Counted from the first letter of the stretch, positions 18,734-27,998 are shown. The stretch is DNA of 64,000 nucleotides from CAWDXG01 sp963822115 (GCA_963822115.1 CAWGGM010000020.1:248001-312000), one strand, 5' to 3'. Notes: generated by a model from the sequence alone, not told the origin. Numbers and translations are program-made.

Positions 18734-19346
18734 TGCGCCAGGCGCAACCAGCGTCGCCGGAGTGAACGCAACGCTCGTGTTCGATGCGAATGTTGCGACC
18801 GCCGGAAAGGTCCACCGAGGCGGAAAGCCAGCCGCTCATCCCGTATTTGCACAGGTAGTACGGGTAGTAGGCGTTGCGGTAGGAAACGCGCGCCTCGTGG
18901 TCGCCGAGGACCTCGGTGTGGGCGCTGCCGCCCTTGAGGTACATGCCGTAGACCGTGCCGATGCGCTTGAGAACGAAGCCGGGAGTGCCCAGCTTGAACA
19001 GGACCTTGTAGATCGTCTTCAGGTCGTAGCGGGCGATGCGATCGCCGAAGATTTGCATCTTGTCCAGGTCGCCCTGCATCGGCCCGAGCGCGATCTGTCG
19101 GTCGATCTCGACGAGTAGGGACAGTGGGTACCAGGCAAAGGGCAGGGGAGCCTTGTCGAGGTACTCGCGAGCTTCGGGCGCCACTGCTTGCTTGAGCTCT
19201 TCGAGGGCCGCGTCGCCGTATTCCTCGCGGACGTAGCGAGCGCGCGCGCCGAGCAGCGTCCCCTTGACTTCGTGCTGGTTGAAGTGCGGTGCGACGCGCG
19301 CATCGCCGAGAATGGGATCGAAATCAGGCGGGCGGGAAATCGACAT
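18720..19346 (-). CDS. Myxobacterial protein with V4R/HNOB-like C-terminus
   Basis: The 208-residue product opens with EVKGTLLGARARYVREEYG and ends HERCVHSGDAGCAWRISW. The combination of a helical N-terminus and a final 'H..C...GD..C.W...W' is typical of 4-vinyl reductase (V4R) and haem-NO-binding-like sensor domains and of myxobacterial DUF2378/TIGR02265-type proteins. Which of these it belongs to cannot be settled by eye. There is no signal peptide. A role as a small-molecule sensing or scaffold protein is inferred only from the family. Its 3' end overlaps the condensation-like gene by 14 bp. Confidence 0.6.
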   Translation of the reverse strand: MSISRPPDFDPILGDARVAPHFNQHEVKGTLLGARARYVREEYGDAALEELKQAVAPEAREYLDKAPLPFAWYPLSLLVEIDRQIALGPMQGDLDKMQIFGDRIARYDLKTIYKVLFKLGTPGFVLKRIGTVYGMYLKGGSAHTEVLGDHEARVSYRNAYYPYYLCKYGMSGWLSASVDLSGGRNIRIEHERCVHSGDAGCAWRISWS

Positions 19347-19473
19347 TGTTCAAGCGTGCCCCATTTAGCACATCCGGCCGGCGAATTGCGAAGTCGTCGG
19401 CCGTGCACTGGGCCCGGGACCGCGCGGACTTTCGGTGGGGACAGCGGAGCGCGCTAGACTGGAGCCCGATATC

Positions 19474-20142
19474 ATGCAGCGCATCCCCGAGCCCGAGTTG
19501 ATGGACGACGTCGAGCAGGCGCGCGCCTACGCCGCGGCCGACTTCGCCGAACCGCACCAGCGCTTCATCCAGCTGCTGTGCGAGCGTTTCCCTTCCGGGG
19601 ATCCCGCGTCGGCCCTGGAGCTCGGTTGCGGCGCGGGTGACATCTGCATCCGCTTCGCGCGGGCTTTTCCGCGCAGCATCGTGCACGGCATCGACGGTGC
19701 TGAAGCCATGCTCGCGTGCGGACGCGAAGCCATGCGCGCGAGCGGGCTTGCCGATCGGGTCGAGCTGGCGCGTGGCTATCTGCCCGACGACGCTCCGCCC
19801 CTGGAGAAGTACGAGCTCCTGTTCAGCAACAGCCTGCTGCACCATCTGGCCGAGCCGGGGGTGCTGTGGCGGAGCGTGCGCCGCTTTGCCCAGCCGGGCG
19901 CGCCGGTGTTCGTGATGGACCTGATGCGACCGGCGAGTCGCGCCGAGGCCGCGCAGCTGTGCGCCCGCTACGCCGCCGGTGAGCCCCCGGTGCTGCAACG
20001 CGACTTCGAGTGCTCGCTGCTGGCCGCCTACACGCCGGACGAGGTCGAGGCCCAGCTCCTTTCCGCCGGGCTGGAATCGTTGCGGGTCGAGGTTGTCAGC
20101 GACCGGCACTTGATCGTGTGGGGGCGAACGCCCGCGGCCTGA
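19474..20142 (+). CDS. Class I SAM-dependent methyltransferase
   Basis: The 222-residue protein has the SAM-binding loop ALELGCGAGDICIRFARAFP, the acidic post-beta2 motif GIDGAEAML, and LLFSNSLLHHLAEP at motif post-II, which is characteristic of small-molecule C/N/O-methyltransferases (Methyltransf_25/11 type). ATG 19474 is preceded by GGAG at suitable distance and by a TAGACT -10-like box. The substrate is unknown. It is divergent from the V4R-like gene with about 130 bp between them and is not obviously part of an operon. Confidence 0.88.
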   Translation: MQRIPEPELMDDVEQARAYAAADFAEPHQRFIQLLCERFPSGDPASALELGCGAGDICIRFARAFPRSIVHGIDGAEAMLACGREAMRASGLADRVELARGYLPDDAPPLEKYELLFSNSLLHHLAEPGVLWRSVRRFAQPGAPVFVMDLMRPASRAEAAQLCARYAAGEPPVLQRDFECSLLAAYTPDEVEAQLLSAGLESLRVEVVSDRHLIVWGRTPAA

Positions 20143-20323
20143 CTGGCACCCCAGAAGCCCGGTGTGTACGAGCGTAGCCGGGCAGTCACCCTGTAGCAGA
20201 GGCGCGACACGGCTGTCGTGCCCCTGCCGCAACAATGTGTGCCTTCCGGGCGGAGAGCAGCTTCGTGTACCCTGGCACACAGGATGCAAAGCGCGCAGGA
20301 CGTTGGGGAACGGGAAGGATAGC

Positions 20324-21364
20324 TTGAAGGCATTTCGCACCATTTCCGGGCTCGCTCTCGTCGCGGTCGCCGCGGTGGCCTGCGGCGCGCGTACCGGGCT
20401 TCCGGTCCCGGACTCGACGACCACGTCCGACAGCGGGGTGCCACAGAAGTGCGTGGCGCTCGACGCGGTGGCGCAGCACTCGATGCTCGACGTGTTCGTG
20501 ACGCTGGACAGATCCAGCTCGATGCGACTCGAGACGGCGAACGGACTGACGAAGGCCAGGGCGATCCGCAACGCGCTGGCGGAGTTCTACGTCGACCCCG
20601 CATCGGCCGGCATCGGCGTCGCCGAGGCATTCTTCCCAGTCCAGGAAAACGCCGGCTCGTGCGATCCCGCCGACTACGCGACGCAGGTCGTCGACGTCGG
20701 CGTGCTGCCTGGAGCCCGGCCCCAGCTCGTGCTCGCTCTCGACATGCAGACGCCGGATGGCGGGACGCCCACGCTTCCGGCGTTGCAAGGCGCGCTGCAG
20801 GCGGCGGGAGCCTGGCAGGACGCGCACACGGGAGACAAGGCGATCGTACTTCTCGCGACTGACGGTACGCCAACCTCCTGCAATGCAGCTATTCCGGCCG
20901 TGGTCGCTGCCGCCAAGGCGGGCGTGAAGAACGGCGTGCAGACGTACGTGGTCGGCGTGTTCGCCCCCTACGAGAAGTCCAGCGCCGAGTCCGCGCTCGG
21001 CCAGATCGCGCAGGGTGGCGGCACCGACCACGCGTTCATCGTGACGACCGACACTTCGGTGTCTTCCGAGCTCGTCGTCACGTTCAACAAGATCCGCAAC
21101 AAGGCCGATGAGTGCGAATACTCGATCCCGTGGCCGAGCCAAGGAGGCATCGATCCACTCTCGCTGGCGGTCTCGGCGCGCGGCGTGAGCATCGCACGGG
21201 TCGATTCGGCGGCCGCCTGCGATCCCCTGAACGGCGGCTTCTACTTCGATCGCAATCCCGCCCCCGGCGTCCTGCCCCACCGAGTGATCCTGTGCCCTGT
21301 CACGTGCGGTTCCAACCCACCGGGTTCGGTACACATGCAAGGGGAATGCAGCGCCACTCCGTAG
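20324..21364 (+). CDS. VWA-domain lipoprotein
   Basis: The 346-residue protein starts at TTG 20324, with GGGAAGG upstream. Its signal peptide ends VAAVACG, giving a lipidated Cys near residue 20. A von Willebrand A domain follows: the MIDAS motif VTLDRSSSM provides DxSxS, and IVLLATDGTPTSC provides the later Asp. VWA domains bind metal and partner proteins. Residues after about 260 hold four cysteines (DECEYSIPWP, AACDPLNGG, ILCPVTCG). Similar VWA lipoproteins beginning CGARTG are common in Polyangiales. A possible 12-codon reading frame (ATG 20284, ending TAG 20321) lies immediately upstream and might influence translation. Confidence 0.8.
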   Translation: MKAFRTISGLALVAVAAVACGARTGLPVPDSTTTSDSGVPQKCVALDAVAQHSMLDVFVTLDRSSSMRLETANGLTKARAIRNALAEFYVDPASAGIGVAEAFFPVQENAGSCDPADYATQVVDVGVLPGARPQLVLALDMQTPDGGTPTLPALQGALQAAGAWQDAHTGDKAIVLLATDGTPTSCNAAIPAVVAAAKAGVKNGVQTYVVGVFAPYEKSSAESALGQIAQGGGTDHAFIVTTDTSVSSELVVTFNKIRNKADECEYSIPWPSQGGIDPLSLAVSARGVSIARVDSAAACDPLNGGFYFDRNPAPGVLPHRVILCPVTCGSNPPGSVHMQGECSATP

Positions 21365-21419
21365 CACGAGGTGAAGCCCCGAGGAGCATGCGCCGTGACG
21401 CCGGGCGCTCGAGCGAGCG

Positions 21420-22973
21420 TCAGTTCAGGTTGTTGGTGAGGTGCGCTCGGGCTGCGGCGAAGTGGATGAAGTAGGAGTAGCCGTCGGTGGACACGCTGGG
21501 CGTGACGACGTTGTTCGGCCCGTTCGTGAGGGTTGCTGGCGGGTTGCTGCCCGTGCCTATGTCGGGCTGCGCTGCCTTCACCACGGGGACGCACAGCGAG
21601 GTCGCCTTGCAGCCGCCGACGACCACGTCGAGCAGCGAATTGTTGCAGGAGTACGCGTGCGAGTTCGAACACACACTCGAGGGCTGGCAAGCGTTTGGGC
21701 CGAGGCAGAAGTCCTTGGCCAACGGGATGTGTGCCAAGCCGTCTACGGTCGCGACTCCGCAGATGCCCTGGTCCTTGGCGGTTGCAGTGATGGACTGGAA
21801 TACCTTGAGCCCCGGGGCCAGGGCGGAGGGCGGCGCTTTGGGCACGTCCGGCGCCGGCGAGGTGTCGATCGTCGCCTGGATCATCGTGTCCAGCGAATCG
21901 AGCACGCGGGGAGCCAGGTTGGACACGTACGTGATCTTGATCGGGCCAGGACCGCCGGAGAGCAGGTGGGAGGTGATCGAGGCCGACGAGAAGACCTGTA
22001 GGGGGTGTAGCTGCGAGTCGAGCTCGTTCGTGTCTGCCAGATACCACTCGTCGATGGCGCTCGGGTCCCAGGTGTTCGGATAGTTCGTGTCGATCGTGCC
22101 CGCAACCGAGCCGAGCCGGACGCTCGCAGCGCTGTCACCCGTGAGGTCGTCCAGCCCACCCAGCACGAGAAACCCGTTGAAGGAGCCGCCGTCGATGTTC
22201 TTCTGCACGTTGGCGTCGACCGTCGTCACGAGATAGTCGGAGAACGACGCGCCGAGCGAGTTGGCGTCGTGTACGCAGTACGCGGGCGCAGGGTCCGTGG
22301 TGAAGTTGAAGCTCGTGTAGCGCATCACCGTCTCGTAGCGGCAGTTCGAGTCGCAGCCGTCGAGGCTCTTGGTGTTGCCGTCGTCGCACTGCTCGTTACC
22401 GGCGATGACGCCGTCGCCGCAGACGACCTTCTTGCAGTTGGCGTCGCAGGTCGCCGTGTTCGGCGGCTCGCAGTCTTCGCCCGGGTCGACGACGCCGTTG
22501 CCGCACGTCGGCTGTATGCACTTGCCGCTCTTGCAGTGGCCTCTGGCCCCGCAGGCGGACCCATCGGCGGCGGGTGTGCCGGCCTTGCATGCGCGTCCAC
22601 CAGATACAGCCCGGCAGGTCTCGACGCCGCTGCAGGGATTGCCGTCGTCGCAATCGCTGCCGATGTGACAGCTGAAGCGGCAGTCCGTCTCGCAACCGCT
22701 GCCCGGGCCGTTGTTCGGGCCGTTGTCGCACTCCTCGTTGCCGCTGACGATGCCGTCGCCGCACACCCCGGCGGCATCGGCGCCCGAGTCCCCACTGGCG
22801 CCGCCGTTGCCGCCGGCGCCACCAGCCCCGCTCGCCCCGGCACTTCCTTCCGGACCGGGGGCGGACTGGACGTCGAACCAACCGCAGCCCGTTGCACCAA
22901 GGCTTGCGGCAAGCGTCAGCGCGCTTCCCCACACGACGCACCTGGCCCAGCTCCCTTGCCGCACTCGAGTCAT
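21420..22973 (-). CDS. DUF4215 cysteine-rich lipoprotein, copy A of a tandem pair
   Basis: The 517-residue lipoprotein has lipobox ATGC followed by GWFD, then a Gly/Ala/Ser spacer. Three DUF4215-type repeats follow (VCGDGIVSGNEECDNG, TCGNGVVDPGEDCEPP, VCGDGVIAGNEQCDDGN) with intervening Cys motifs. The 250-residue C-terminal domain has TSFNFTTDPAPAYCVHD and ends ARAHLTNNLN. DUF4215 repeats are disulfide-rich surface modules. This domain arrangement and much of the sequence recur in the next gene, 1.63 kb away in the same orientation. An exposed adhesive or binding role is plausible but unproven. Confidence 0.85.
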   Translation of the reverse strand: MTRVRQGSWARCVVWGSALTLAASLGATGCGWFDVQSAPGPEGSAGASGAGGAGGNGGASGDSGADAAGVCGDGIVSGNEECDNGPNNGPGSGCETDCRFSCHIGSDCDDGNPCSGVETCRAVSGGRACKAGTPAADGSACGARGHCKSGKCIQPTCGNGVVDPGEDCEPPNTATCDANCKKVVCGDGVIAGNEQCDDGNTKSLDGCDSNCRYETVMRYTSFNFTTDPAPAYCVHDANSLGASFSDYLVTTVDANVQKNIDGGSFNGFLVLGGLDDLTGDSAASVRLGSVAGTIDTNYPNTWDPSAIDEWYLADTNELDSQLHPLQVFSSASITSHLLSGGPGPIKITYVSNLAPRVLDSLDTMIQATIDTSPAPDVPKAPPSALAPGLKVFQSITATAKDQGICGVATVDGLAHIPLAKDFCLGPNACQPSSVCSNSHAYSCNNSLLDVVVGGCKATSLCVPVVKAAQPDIGTGSNPPATLTNGPNNVVTPSVSTDGYSYFIHFAAARAHLTNNLN

Positions 22974-23048
22974 CCTACGTCAGATGCTGCCACTTGATCG
23001 GTGTGGCGCACAACCGCTCGAGGAGAAATGCGGTCTGCTCCGCCCAGC

Positions 23049-24611
23049 CTACTGGAGGTTGTTGGTGAGATGCGCTCGCGCTGCGGTGAAGTGGATGAAG
23101 TACGTGTAGCCGTCGCTGGGCACGCTGGGCGTTACGACGTTGTTCGCCCCGTTCGTGAGTGTTGCGGGAGGATTGCCGCCCGTGCCCACGTCGGGCTGCG
23201 TCGCCGTCACCAGCGGAACGCAGAGCGAGGTCGACTTGCAGCCGCCGACGATCGCGTCGAGCAGCGAATTGGTGCTGCACGAGTACGTCCGCGAGCCCGA
23301 ACACACACTCGAGTCCTGGCAGGCGTTCGGGCCCAGGCAGAAATCCTGGGGCAACTGTGTGTGCGCCAAGGCGTCTACGGTCACGACTCCGCAGATACCC
23401 TGGTCCTTGGCGGTAGCGGTGATGGTCTGGAAGACTTTCAACCCCGGGGCCAGGGCGGAGGGCGGCGCTTTGGGCACGTCCGGCGCCGGCGAGGTGTCGA
23501 TCGTCGCGCGGATCGACGCGTCGAACGAATCGAGCACGTGGGCAGTCAGGTTGGTGACGAACGTGATCTTGATCGGGCTGGGACCACCGGAGAGCAGGTG
23601 GGAGGTGATAGCGGCCGGCGAGAAAAACTGGGTTGGTTGGTCCTGCGAGTCGAGCCCGGTCGCATCTGCCAGATACCACTCGTCGATGGCGTTCGGATCC
23701 CAGGTGTCCGGATAGTTCGTGTCGATCGTGCCTGCAATCGAGCCGAGCCGGATGCTCGCTGCGTTGGCACCCGTGAGATCGTCCAGTCCGTCGAGCACGA
23801 GAAACCCGTTGAAGCCGCCGCCATCGATCGTCGTCTTCGTGTTGTTGTCGTACTGCGAAATGACATAGTCGGAGAACGCCGCGCCGAGCGCGTTGCCGTT
23901 GTGTACGCAGTACGCGGGCGCAGGGTCCCTGCTGAAGTTGAAGGTTGCGTAGCGCATCACCGTCTCGTAGCGGCAGTTCGAGTCGCAGCCGTCGAGGTTC
24001 CTGGTGTTGCCGTCGTCGCATTGCTCGTTGCCGGCGATGACGCCGTCGCCGCAGACGATCTTCTTGCAGTTGGCGTCGCAGGTCGCCGTGTTCGGCGGCT
24101 CGCAATCTTCGCCCGCGTCGACGACGCCGTTGCCGCACGTCGGCTGTATGCACTTGCCGCTCTTGCAGTGGCCGCTGGTCCCGCAGGCGGACCCATCGGG
24201 GGCCGGTGTGCCGGCCTTGCACGCGCGGCCGCCGACAACGGCGTGGCAGGTCTCGACGCCGCTGCAGGGATTGCCGTCGTCGCAATCGCTGCCGATGTGA
24301 CAGCTGAAGCGGCAGTCCGTCTCGCAACCGCTGCCCGGGCCGTTGCTCGGGCCGTTGTCGCACTCCTCGTTGCCGCTGACGATGCCGTCGCCGCACACCG
24401 CACCGCCGTCGGCGCCCGTGTTCCCGGCCACTCCGCTGTCACCGCTGCCGCCATCGCTACCGCCCGCCCCGGCAACGCCAGCGTCGACGGGACCGGGTGC
24501 AGGCTGGGTGTCGAACCAGCCGCAGCCGGTCTCGAGAAAGCTCCCCGCGAGGGCCAACGCGCACCCCCACAAGACAAGCCCGGCCGGGCTCCCTTGCCGC
24601 GCTCGAATCAT
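23049..24611 (-). CDS. DUF4215 cysteine-rich lipoprotein, copy B of a tandem pair
   Basis: The 520-residue paralogue of the adjacent gene has lipobox ETGC then GWFDTQPAP, a Gly/Ser spacer, the same three DUF4215 repeats and the same C-terminal domain ending ARAHLTNNLQ. ATG 24611 is chosen because it gives a normal signal peptide. Several DNA stretches are identical to copy A, including about 64 bp around 23442-23505 (copy A about 21810-21873). The spacer and parts of the C-terminal domain have diverged. It is the upstream member of the pair with 75 bp between the genes, so co-transcription is likely. Confidence 0.85.
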   Translation of the reverse strand: MIRARQGSPAGLVLWGCALALAGSFLETGCGWFDTQPAPGPVDAGVAGAGGSDGGSGDSGVAGNTGADGGAVCGDGIVSGNEECDNGPSNGPGSGCETDCRFSCHIGSDCDDGNPCSGVETCHAVVGGRACKAGTPAPDGSACGTSGHCKSGKCIQPTCGNGVVDAGEDCEPPNTATCDANCKKIVCGDGVIAGNEQCDDGNTRNLDGCDSNCRYETVMRYATFNFSRDPAPAYCVHNGNALGAAFSDYVISQYDNNTKTTIDGGGFNGFLVLDGLDDLTGANAASIRLGSIAGTIDTNYPDTWDPNAIDEWYLADATGLDSQDQPTQFFSPAAITSHLLSGGPSPIKITFVTNLTAHVLDSFDASIRATIDTSPAPDVPKAPPSALAPGLKVFQTITATAKDQGICGVVTVDALAHTQLPQDFCLGPNACQDSSVCSGSRTYSCSTNSLLDAIVGGCKSTSLCVPLVTATQPDVGTGGNPPATLTNGANNVVTPSVPSDGYTYFIHFTAARAHLTNNLQ

Positions 24612-24654
24612 GCTGCTTCCGATGCTGCCACGCCTACGCTGCTGCATACAACCG

Positions 24655-24741
24655 TTGGCTTCCGACTCGACTCGGGAAGGGTCTACTGGACCCACTTCCC
24701 AGACGGCACGGTGATGAAGATCACGGCGCGAGGCCAGGGCT
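24655..24741 (+). pseudogene. Remnant of a beta-propeller gene
   Basis: In the gap between copy B and the helicase, the plus strand reads VGFRLDSGRVYWTHFPDGTV then MKITARGQG. The motif 'VYWT...DGTVMK' is the repeat signature of large secreted beta-propeller proteins. Only one blade is present, with no start codon or flanking blades. It is read as a relic of a lost gene. Confidence 0.4.
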
Positions 24742-24753
24742 CGGGGCCGGACG

Positions 24754-26550
24754 TCAACCCCGACGGGGCTTCTTCTTCGACTTGTGGGACTTGAATGGCT
24801 TGAGCTTGTGCGGGCGATCAAGGTGCGGCGGCTTGCTCGCATCGAACGGCCGGCGCTTTTCACTCGCAGGGCGGCTCTTGCCTGGGGTGGGGCGCGCGCG
24901 GGAGAGCGGTACGTCGCGGCCGCGTAGCTGGAGCGTGCGGTGGTCGCGCAGCAGATCCTCCCCGATCACCGCGGGTACGCGCACGAAGCTCTTGTTGTCC
25001 TCGACCGTGATGCGCCCGATCGCCTTGCCCGGCACGCCAGTGTCGCCTGCGATGGCGCCGACGATGTCCTGCGGGCGCACGCCACGCGCACTTCCTACCG
25101 GCAGGAACAGCTCGACCTCGTCTCCCGCTGGCGCGGCGCGGGGCGGGCGGCGGCCTGTCTCGAAGCGCGGCTTGGGTCCGGGTTTCTGCGGGAACCTATG
25201 GGGACGCGCCCAGGGTGGGGGACGCTTGTCGGCGGGGCCTTCCAGATGCAGTCCGCGCGCGCGGACGAGCATGTCGAGCGTGGCGAGTAGTGCCGCCCGG
25301 TCGCCGCCCTGGGCCGAGAGCGCATCCGCCATCTCGCCGAGCTCCGGCGCCGGCGCTCGCTCGAACGCGCCGGCGATCTCCTCGCGCAGACGCGCCAGAT
25401 GCCGGTCGCGGATCTCCGCGTCCGTGGGTACGTGGAGCGGCGCGATGCGCGCGCCGAGCGCACGCTCGAAGTAACGCATCCGCCCTACCTCCCGCGGCGA
25501 CACCAGGCTCGTCGCGACACCCTCACGCCCAGCGCGCCCAGTGCGCCCGATGCGGTGCACGTAGCTCTCGAGATCTGTCGGCAGGTCGAGGTTGATGACA
25601 TGTGAGAGGTGTTCCACGTCGAGCCCGCGAGCCGCTACGTCCGTTGCCACTACGATGTCGATGCGCCCGGAGCGCAACCGCGTCAGCACCAGCTCGCGCG
25701 CACCCTGGTTCAGATCCCCGTGTAGCGCCTCGACCGACAGACCGCGGGCCGCGAGCGCGCCCGCCGCTTCTGCTGCGCCGGCGCGCGTGCGGGAGAAGAT
25801 GAGCGTGGCACCGTGCGGCTCGGCAGCGAGTACTCGCGCGAGCGCGTCCGGCTTGTGCGCGTCGGGCACAAGCAGCCAGCGCTGCGTGATGTGATGCGTC
25901 GAGAGTGCCTGCTGCTCGACCTGGATCTCGGCCGGATTGCGCAGATACTTCGTGGCGATGTGGCGGATGGGCTCGGGCATGCTGGCCGAGAACAGGGCGA
26001 CCTGACGCTCTGCCGGCGTGGCCGCAAGGACGCGCTCGACATCGTCGATGAAGCCCATGCGCAGCATCTCGTCCGCCTCGTCGAGCACGAGCAGCTCGAT
26101 GGCGGACAAGTCGAGGGTGCCGCGGTCGAGATGATCCAGTACGCGCCCCGGAGTGCCGACGACCACCGACACTCCCGCACCGAGCGCGCGCAGCTGCTGG
26201 CCGTACGGCACGCCGCCGTAGAGCGTGACGATGCGCACCGGAAGCGCGCCCGTCAGCGAACGCAGCGCATCGGTGACCTGCAACGCGAGCTCGCGCGTCG
26301 GCGCCAGTACGAGCGCACGTACCTGTTTGCCGCCGTCCTTCAGCCGCTCGAGCAGCGGCAGGCCGAACGCCGCAGTCTTGCCTGATCCAGTGCGCGCCCG
26401 CCCGATCACGTCGCGACCGCTCAACAGCGCCGGGATGGCCTGTGCCTGGATTGGGGTCGGCGCGCTGAAGCCGAGCGCAGTCACCGCATTCAGCAGGCGG
26501 ACATCCAGATCGAAGGCCTCGAACGACGAGGCCGGTTGTGTGGCGGGCAT
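24754..26550 (-). CDS. deaD: DEAD-box ATP-dependent RNA helicase with DbpA-type RNA-binding domain
   Basis: The 598-residue helicase has the Q motif (FEAFDLDVRLLNAVTALGF...PTPIQ), RTGSGKT (motif I), PTREL (Ia), TPGR (Ib), LDEADEML (II), SAS in place of SAT (III), ARGLD (V) and HRIGRTGRAG (VI). Residues about 485-555 (VELFLPVGSARGVRPQDIVG...GRITVEDNKSFVRVP) form a DbpA/CsdA RNA-binding domain. The tail is Lys/Arg/Pro-rich. These features indicate a role in ribosome assembly or mRNA unwinding, possibly in the cold. DeaD and DbpA cannot be told apart with certainty, so the symbol is tentative. The gene stands alone. Confidence 0.92.
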   Translation of the reverse strand: MPATQPASSFEAFDLDVRLLNAVTALGFSAPTPIQAQAIPALLSGRDVIGRARTGSGKTAAFGLPLLERLKDGGKQVRALVLAPTRELALQVTDALRSLTGALPVRIVTLYGGVPYGQQLRALGAGVSVVVGTPGRVLDHLDRGTLDLSAIELLVLDEADEMLRMGFIDDVERVLAATPAERQVALFSASMPEPIRHIATKYLRNPAEIQVEQQALSTHHITQRWLLVPDAHKPDALARVLAAEPHGATLIFSRTRAGAAEAAGALAARGLSVEALHGDLNQGARELVLTRLRSGRIDIVVATDVAARGLDVEHLSHVINLDLPTDLESYVHRIGRTGRAGREGVATSLVSPREVGRMRYFERALGARIAPLHVPTDAEIRDRHLARLREEIAGAFERAPAPELGEMADALSAQGGDRAALLATLDMLVRARGLHLEGPADKRPPPWARPHRFPQKPGPKPRFETGRRPPRAAPAGDEVELFLPVGSARGVRPQDIVGAIAGDTGVPGKAIGRITVEDNKSFVRVPAVIGEDLLRDHRTLQLRGRDVPLSRARPTPGKSRPASEKRRPFDASKPPHLDRPHKLKPFKSHKSKKKPRRG

Positions 26551-26683
26551 AGGGCAGGGACCAGACGTGGGGGGGGGACTGCGTACTACGGGATCCGCGG
26601 CCCAGGCGCCACAAGCGCCCCGATATTCGCCTCGGCGTCACGCGCGCACACCGGCGTCCCGCTGCTGCTAGACTCCAAACGCG

Positions 26684-27973
26684 ATGACTGGAGCCCTGCG
26701 CGCGATGACGGTGCTTGCTGTGGCGGCCTCGCTGTCGGCGTGTTCGATGGCGCCCGCCAACACGGAGCGCACCGGCGCGCTCGTCGGTGGCACGGGGCCG
26801 CTGCCGGGCGCGATTGTGGGGATGCACTACCGGGCCGGTGACCTGTCCGGATACACGGACGAACAAGGCAGATTCCGCTATCGCGACGGCGATACGGTGG
26901 TGTTTTCCGTCGGTGACCTCGAGTTCCAGCCCGTGAAGGGCGCGAAACTGGTGAGTCCCTTCCAGCTCGCCAACGGCAGCGGCTGCGCGGCCGGCGACGC
27001 GCTGGTGCACGTGCTGCAGATCCTGCAGAGCGTGGACAAGGACGCCAACCTGGACAACGGCATCCAGCTGCCGGAGCTGCCGGTCGGCGATCCGCTGCGC
27101 AAGGTTCAGGACCTTGCGGTCGGCGATCTCGCGCAGGCGGCAAAGGATGTGACAGCTGGCGCTGCGCTGGTCGATCCGGATCAGGCGCTCGACCGCTTCA
27201 TCCGCCAGGTGGACGACGAGGCCTGGAAGGCGGGGACCGGGACGTCGTTCGGACTACCCGACGCTCTCTACCGCGGTCAGGGCGTGGCGACCGATGGCAA
27301 GAGCTGGTTCTTCTCGTCCACCAATCACCTGCAGCGCACCAATCAGGCCTTCGTTTCCCAGGTGGACAACGTCAACCCGGTCCCGTCCGCCATCGCCCAG
27401 CAGGGCGGGAACCACATCGGGGACATCGACGTCCACGGCGGCCTGCTCTACGCGCCGATCGAGGACGGGCCCGACTATCTGCATCCGTATATCGTCACGT
27501 ACGATGCCAAGACCCTGCAGCCGACCGGGAAGAGCTATCCGCTACCGCAGAAGCTCCTCACCCAGGGTGTGCCGTGGGTGGCGGTCGACGGTCCACGCAA
27601 GCGCGTCTACACCGCGGAGTGGAACCCGACACAGCGCATCGACATGTTCGACCTCGAGAACAATCTCGCCTTCGAGAAGACGCTGGAGCTGACGACGACC
27701 ATCGGGCGGATCCAGGGCGCGAAGGTGTTCGGCGGCGAGATGTACGCCACGAGCGACGACACCGACAAGACGATCTACAAGATCGATCTCGACACCGGCA
27801 CGGTCATGAAGCTGTTCACGCTCGGTACCACCGGTTCCGAGGTGGAAGGGCTCGCGCTGACCAGGGAATCCGATGGGGCGCACGTCCACATCGAGAACGT
27901 CGTCATCCCCAAAGTGGATTTCCCCGACTACATCCGCACCCGCGCTCCGCTGCGCGATCGGATCTGTCCGTAG
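26684..27973 (+). CDS. Lipoprotein with propeller-like repeats
   Basis: The 429-residue product has signal peptide and lipobox LSACS (Cys about 20). The N-terminal part (about 35-90) has the small beta domain pattern GMHYRAGDLSGYTDEQGRFRY, which recurs in surface proteins with a 'G.Y..T.D..G.F.Y..G..V.F..G' module. From about residue 185 the sequence has repeating beta-strand blocks (GQGVATDGKSWFFSS, HIGDIDVHGGLLYAP, VPWVAVDGPRKRVYTAEW, IQGAKVFGGEMYATSD) consistent with a six-bladed propeller. The ligand is unknown. A TAGACT hexamer lies 9 nt before the ATG. The gene diverges from the helicase gene. Confidence 0.78.
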   Translation: MTGALRAMTVLAVAASLSACSMAPANTERTGALVGGTGPLPGAIVGMHYRAGDLSGYTDEQGRFRYRDGDTVVFSVGDLEFQPVKGAKLVSPFQLANGSGCAAGDALVHVLQILQSVDKDANLDNGIQLPELPVGDPLRKVQDLAVGDLAQAAKDVTAGAALVDPDQALDRFIRQVDDEAWKAGTGTSFGLPDALYRGQGVATDGKSWFFSSTNHLQRTNQAFVSQVDNVNPVPSAIAQQGGNHIGDIDVHGGLLYAPIEDGPDYLHPYIVTYDAKTLQPTGKSYPLPQKLLTQGVPWVAVDGPRKRVYTAEWNPTQRIDMFDLENNLAFEKTLELTTTIGRIQGAKVFGGEMYATSDDTDKTIYKIDLDTGTVMKLFTLGTTGSEVEGLALTRESDGAHVHIENVVIPKVDFPDYIRTRAPLRDRICP

Positions 27974-27998
27974 GGGCGCTATCCGGGCGCGACTCGGG

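Larger units (their letters stand above)
21420..24611 (-). repeat. Tandem gene duplication, unit about 1.63 kb
   Basis: Two complete, same-orientation copies of a DUF4215 lipoprotein gene lie head to tail. Corresponding landmarks are offset by about 1630 bp. Divergence is uneven: long identical tracts alternate with changed segments, as expected if gene conversion is still acting between the copies. Confidence 0.85.

Noticed and set aside
23001..24794. Long plus-strand open frame of about 600 codons opposite DUF4215 copy B
   Set aside because: It is antisense to a clear lipoprotein gene, and its low-complexity Ala/Arg/Val product shows no domain. The GC bias of the real gene creates long stop-free frames on the other strand.
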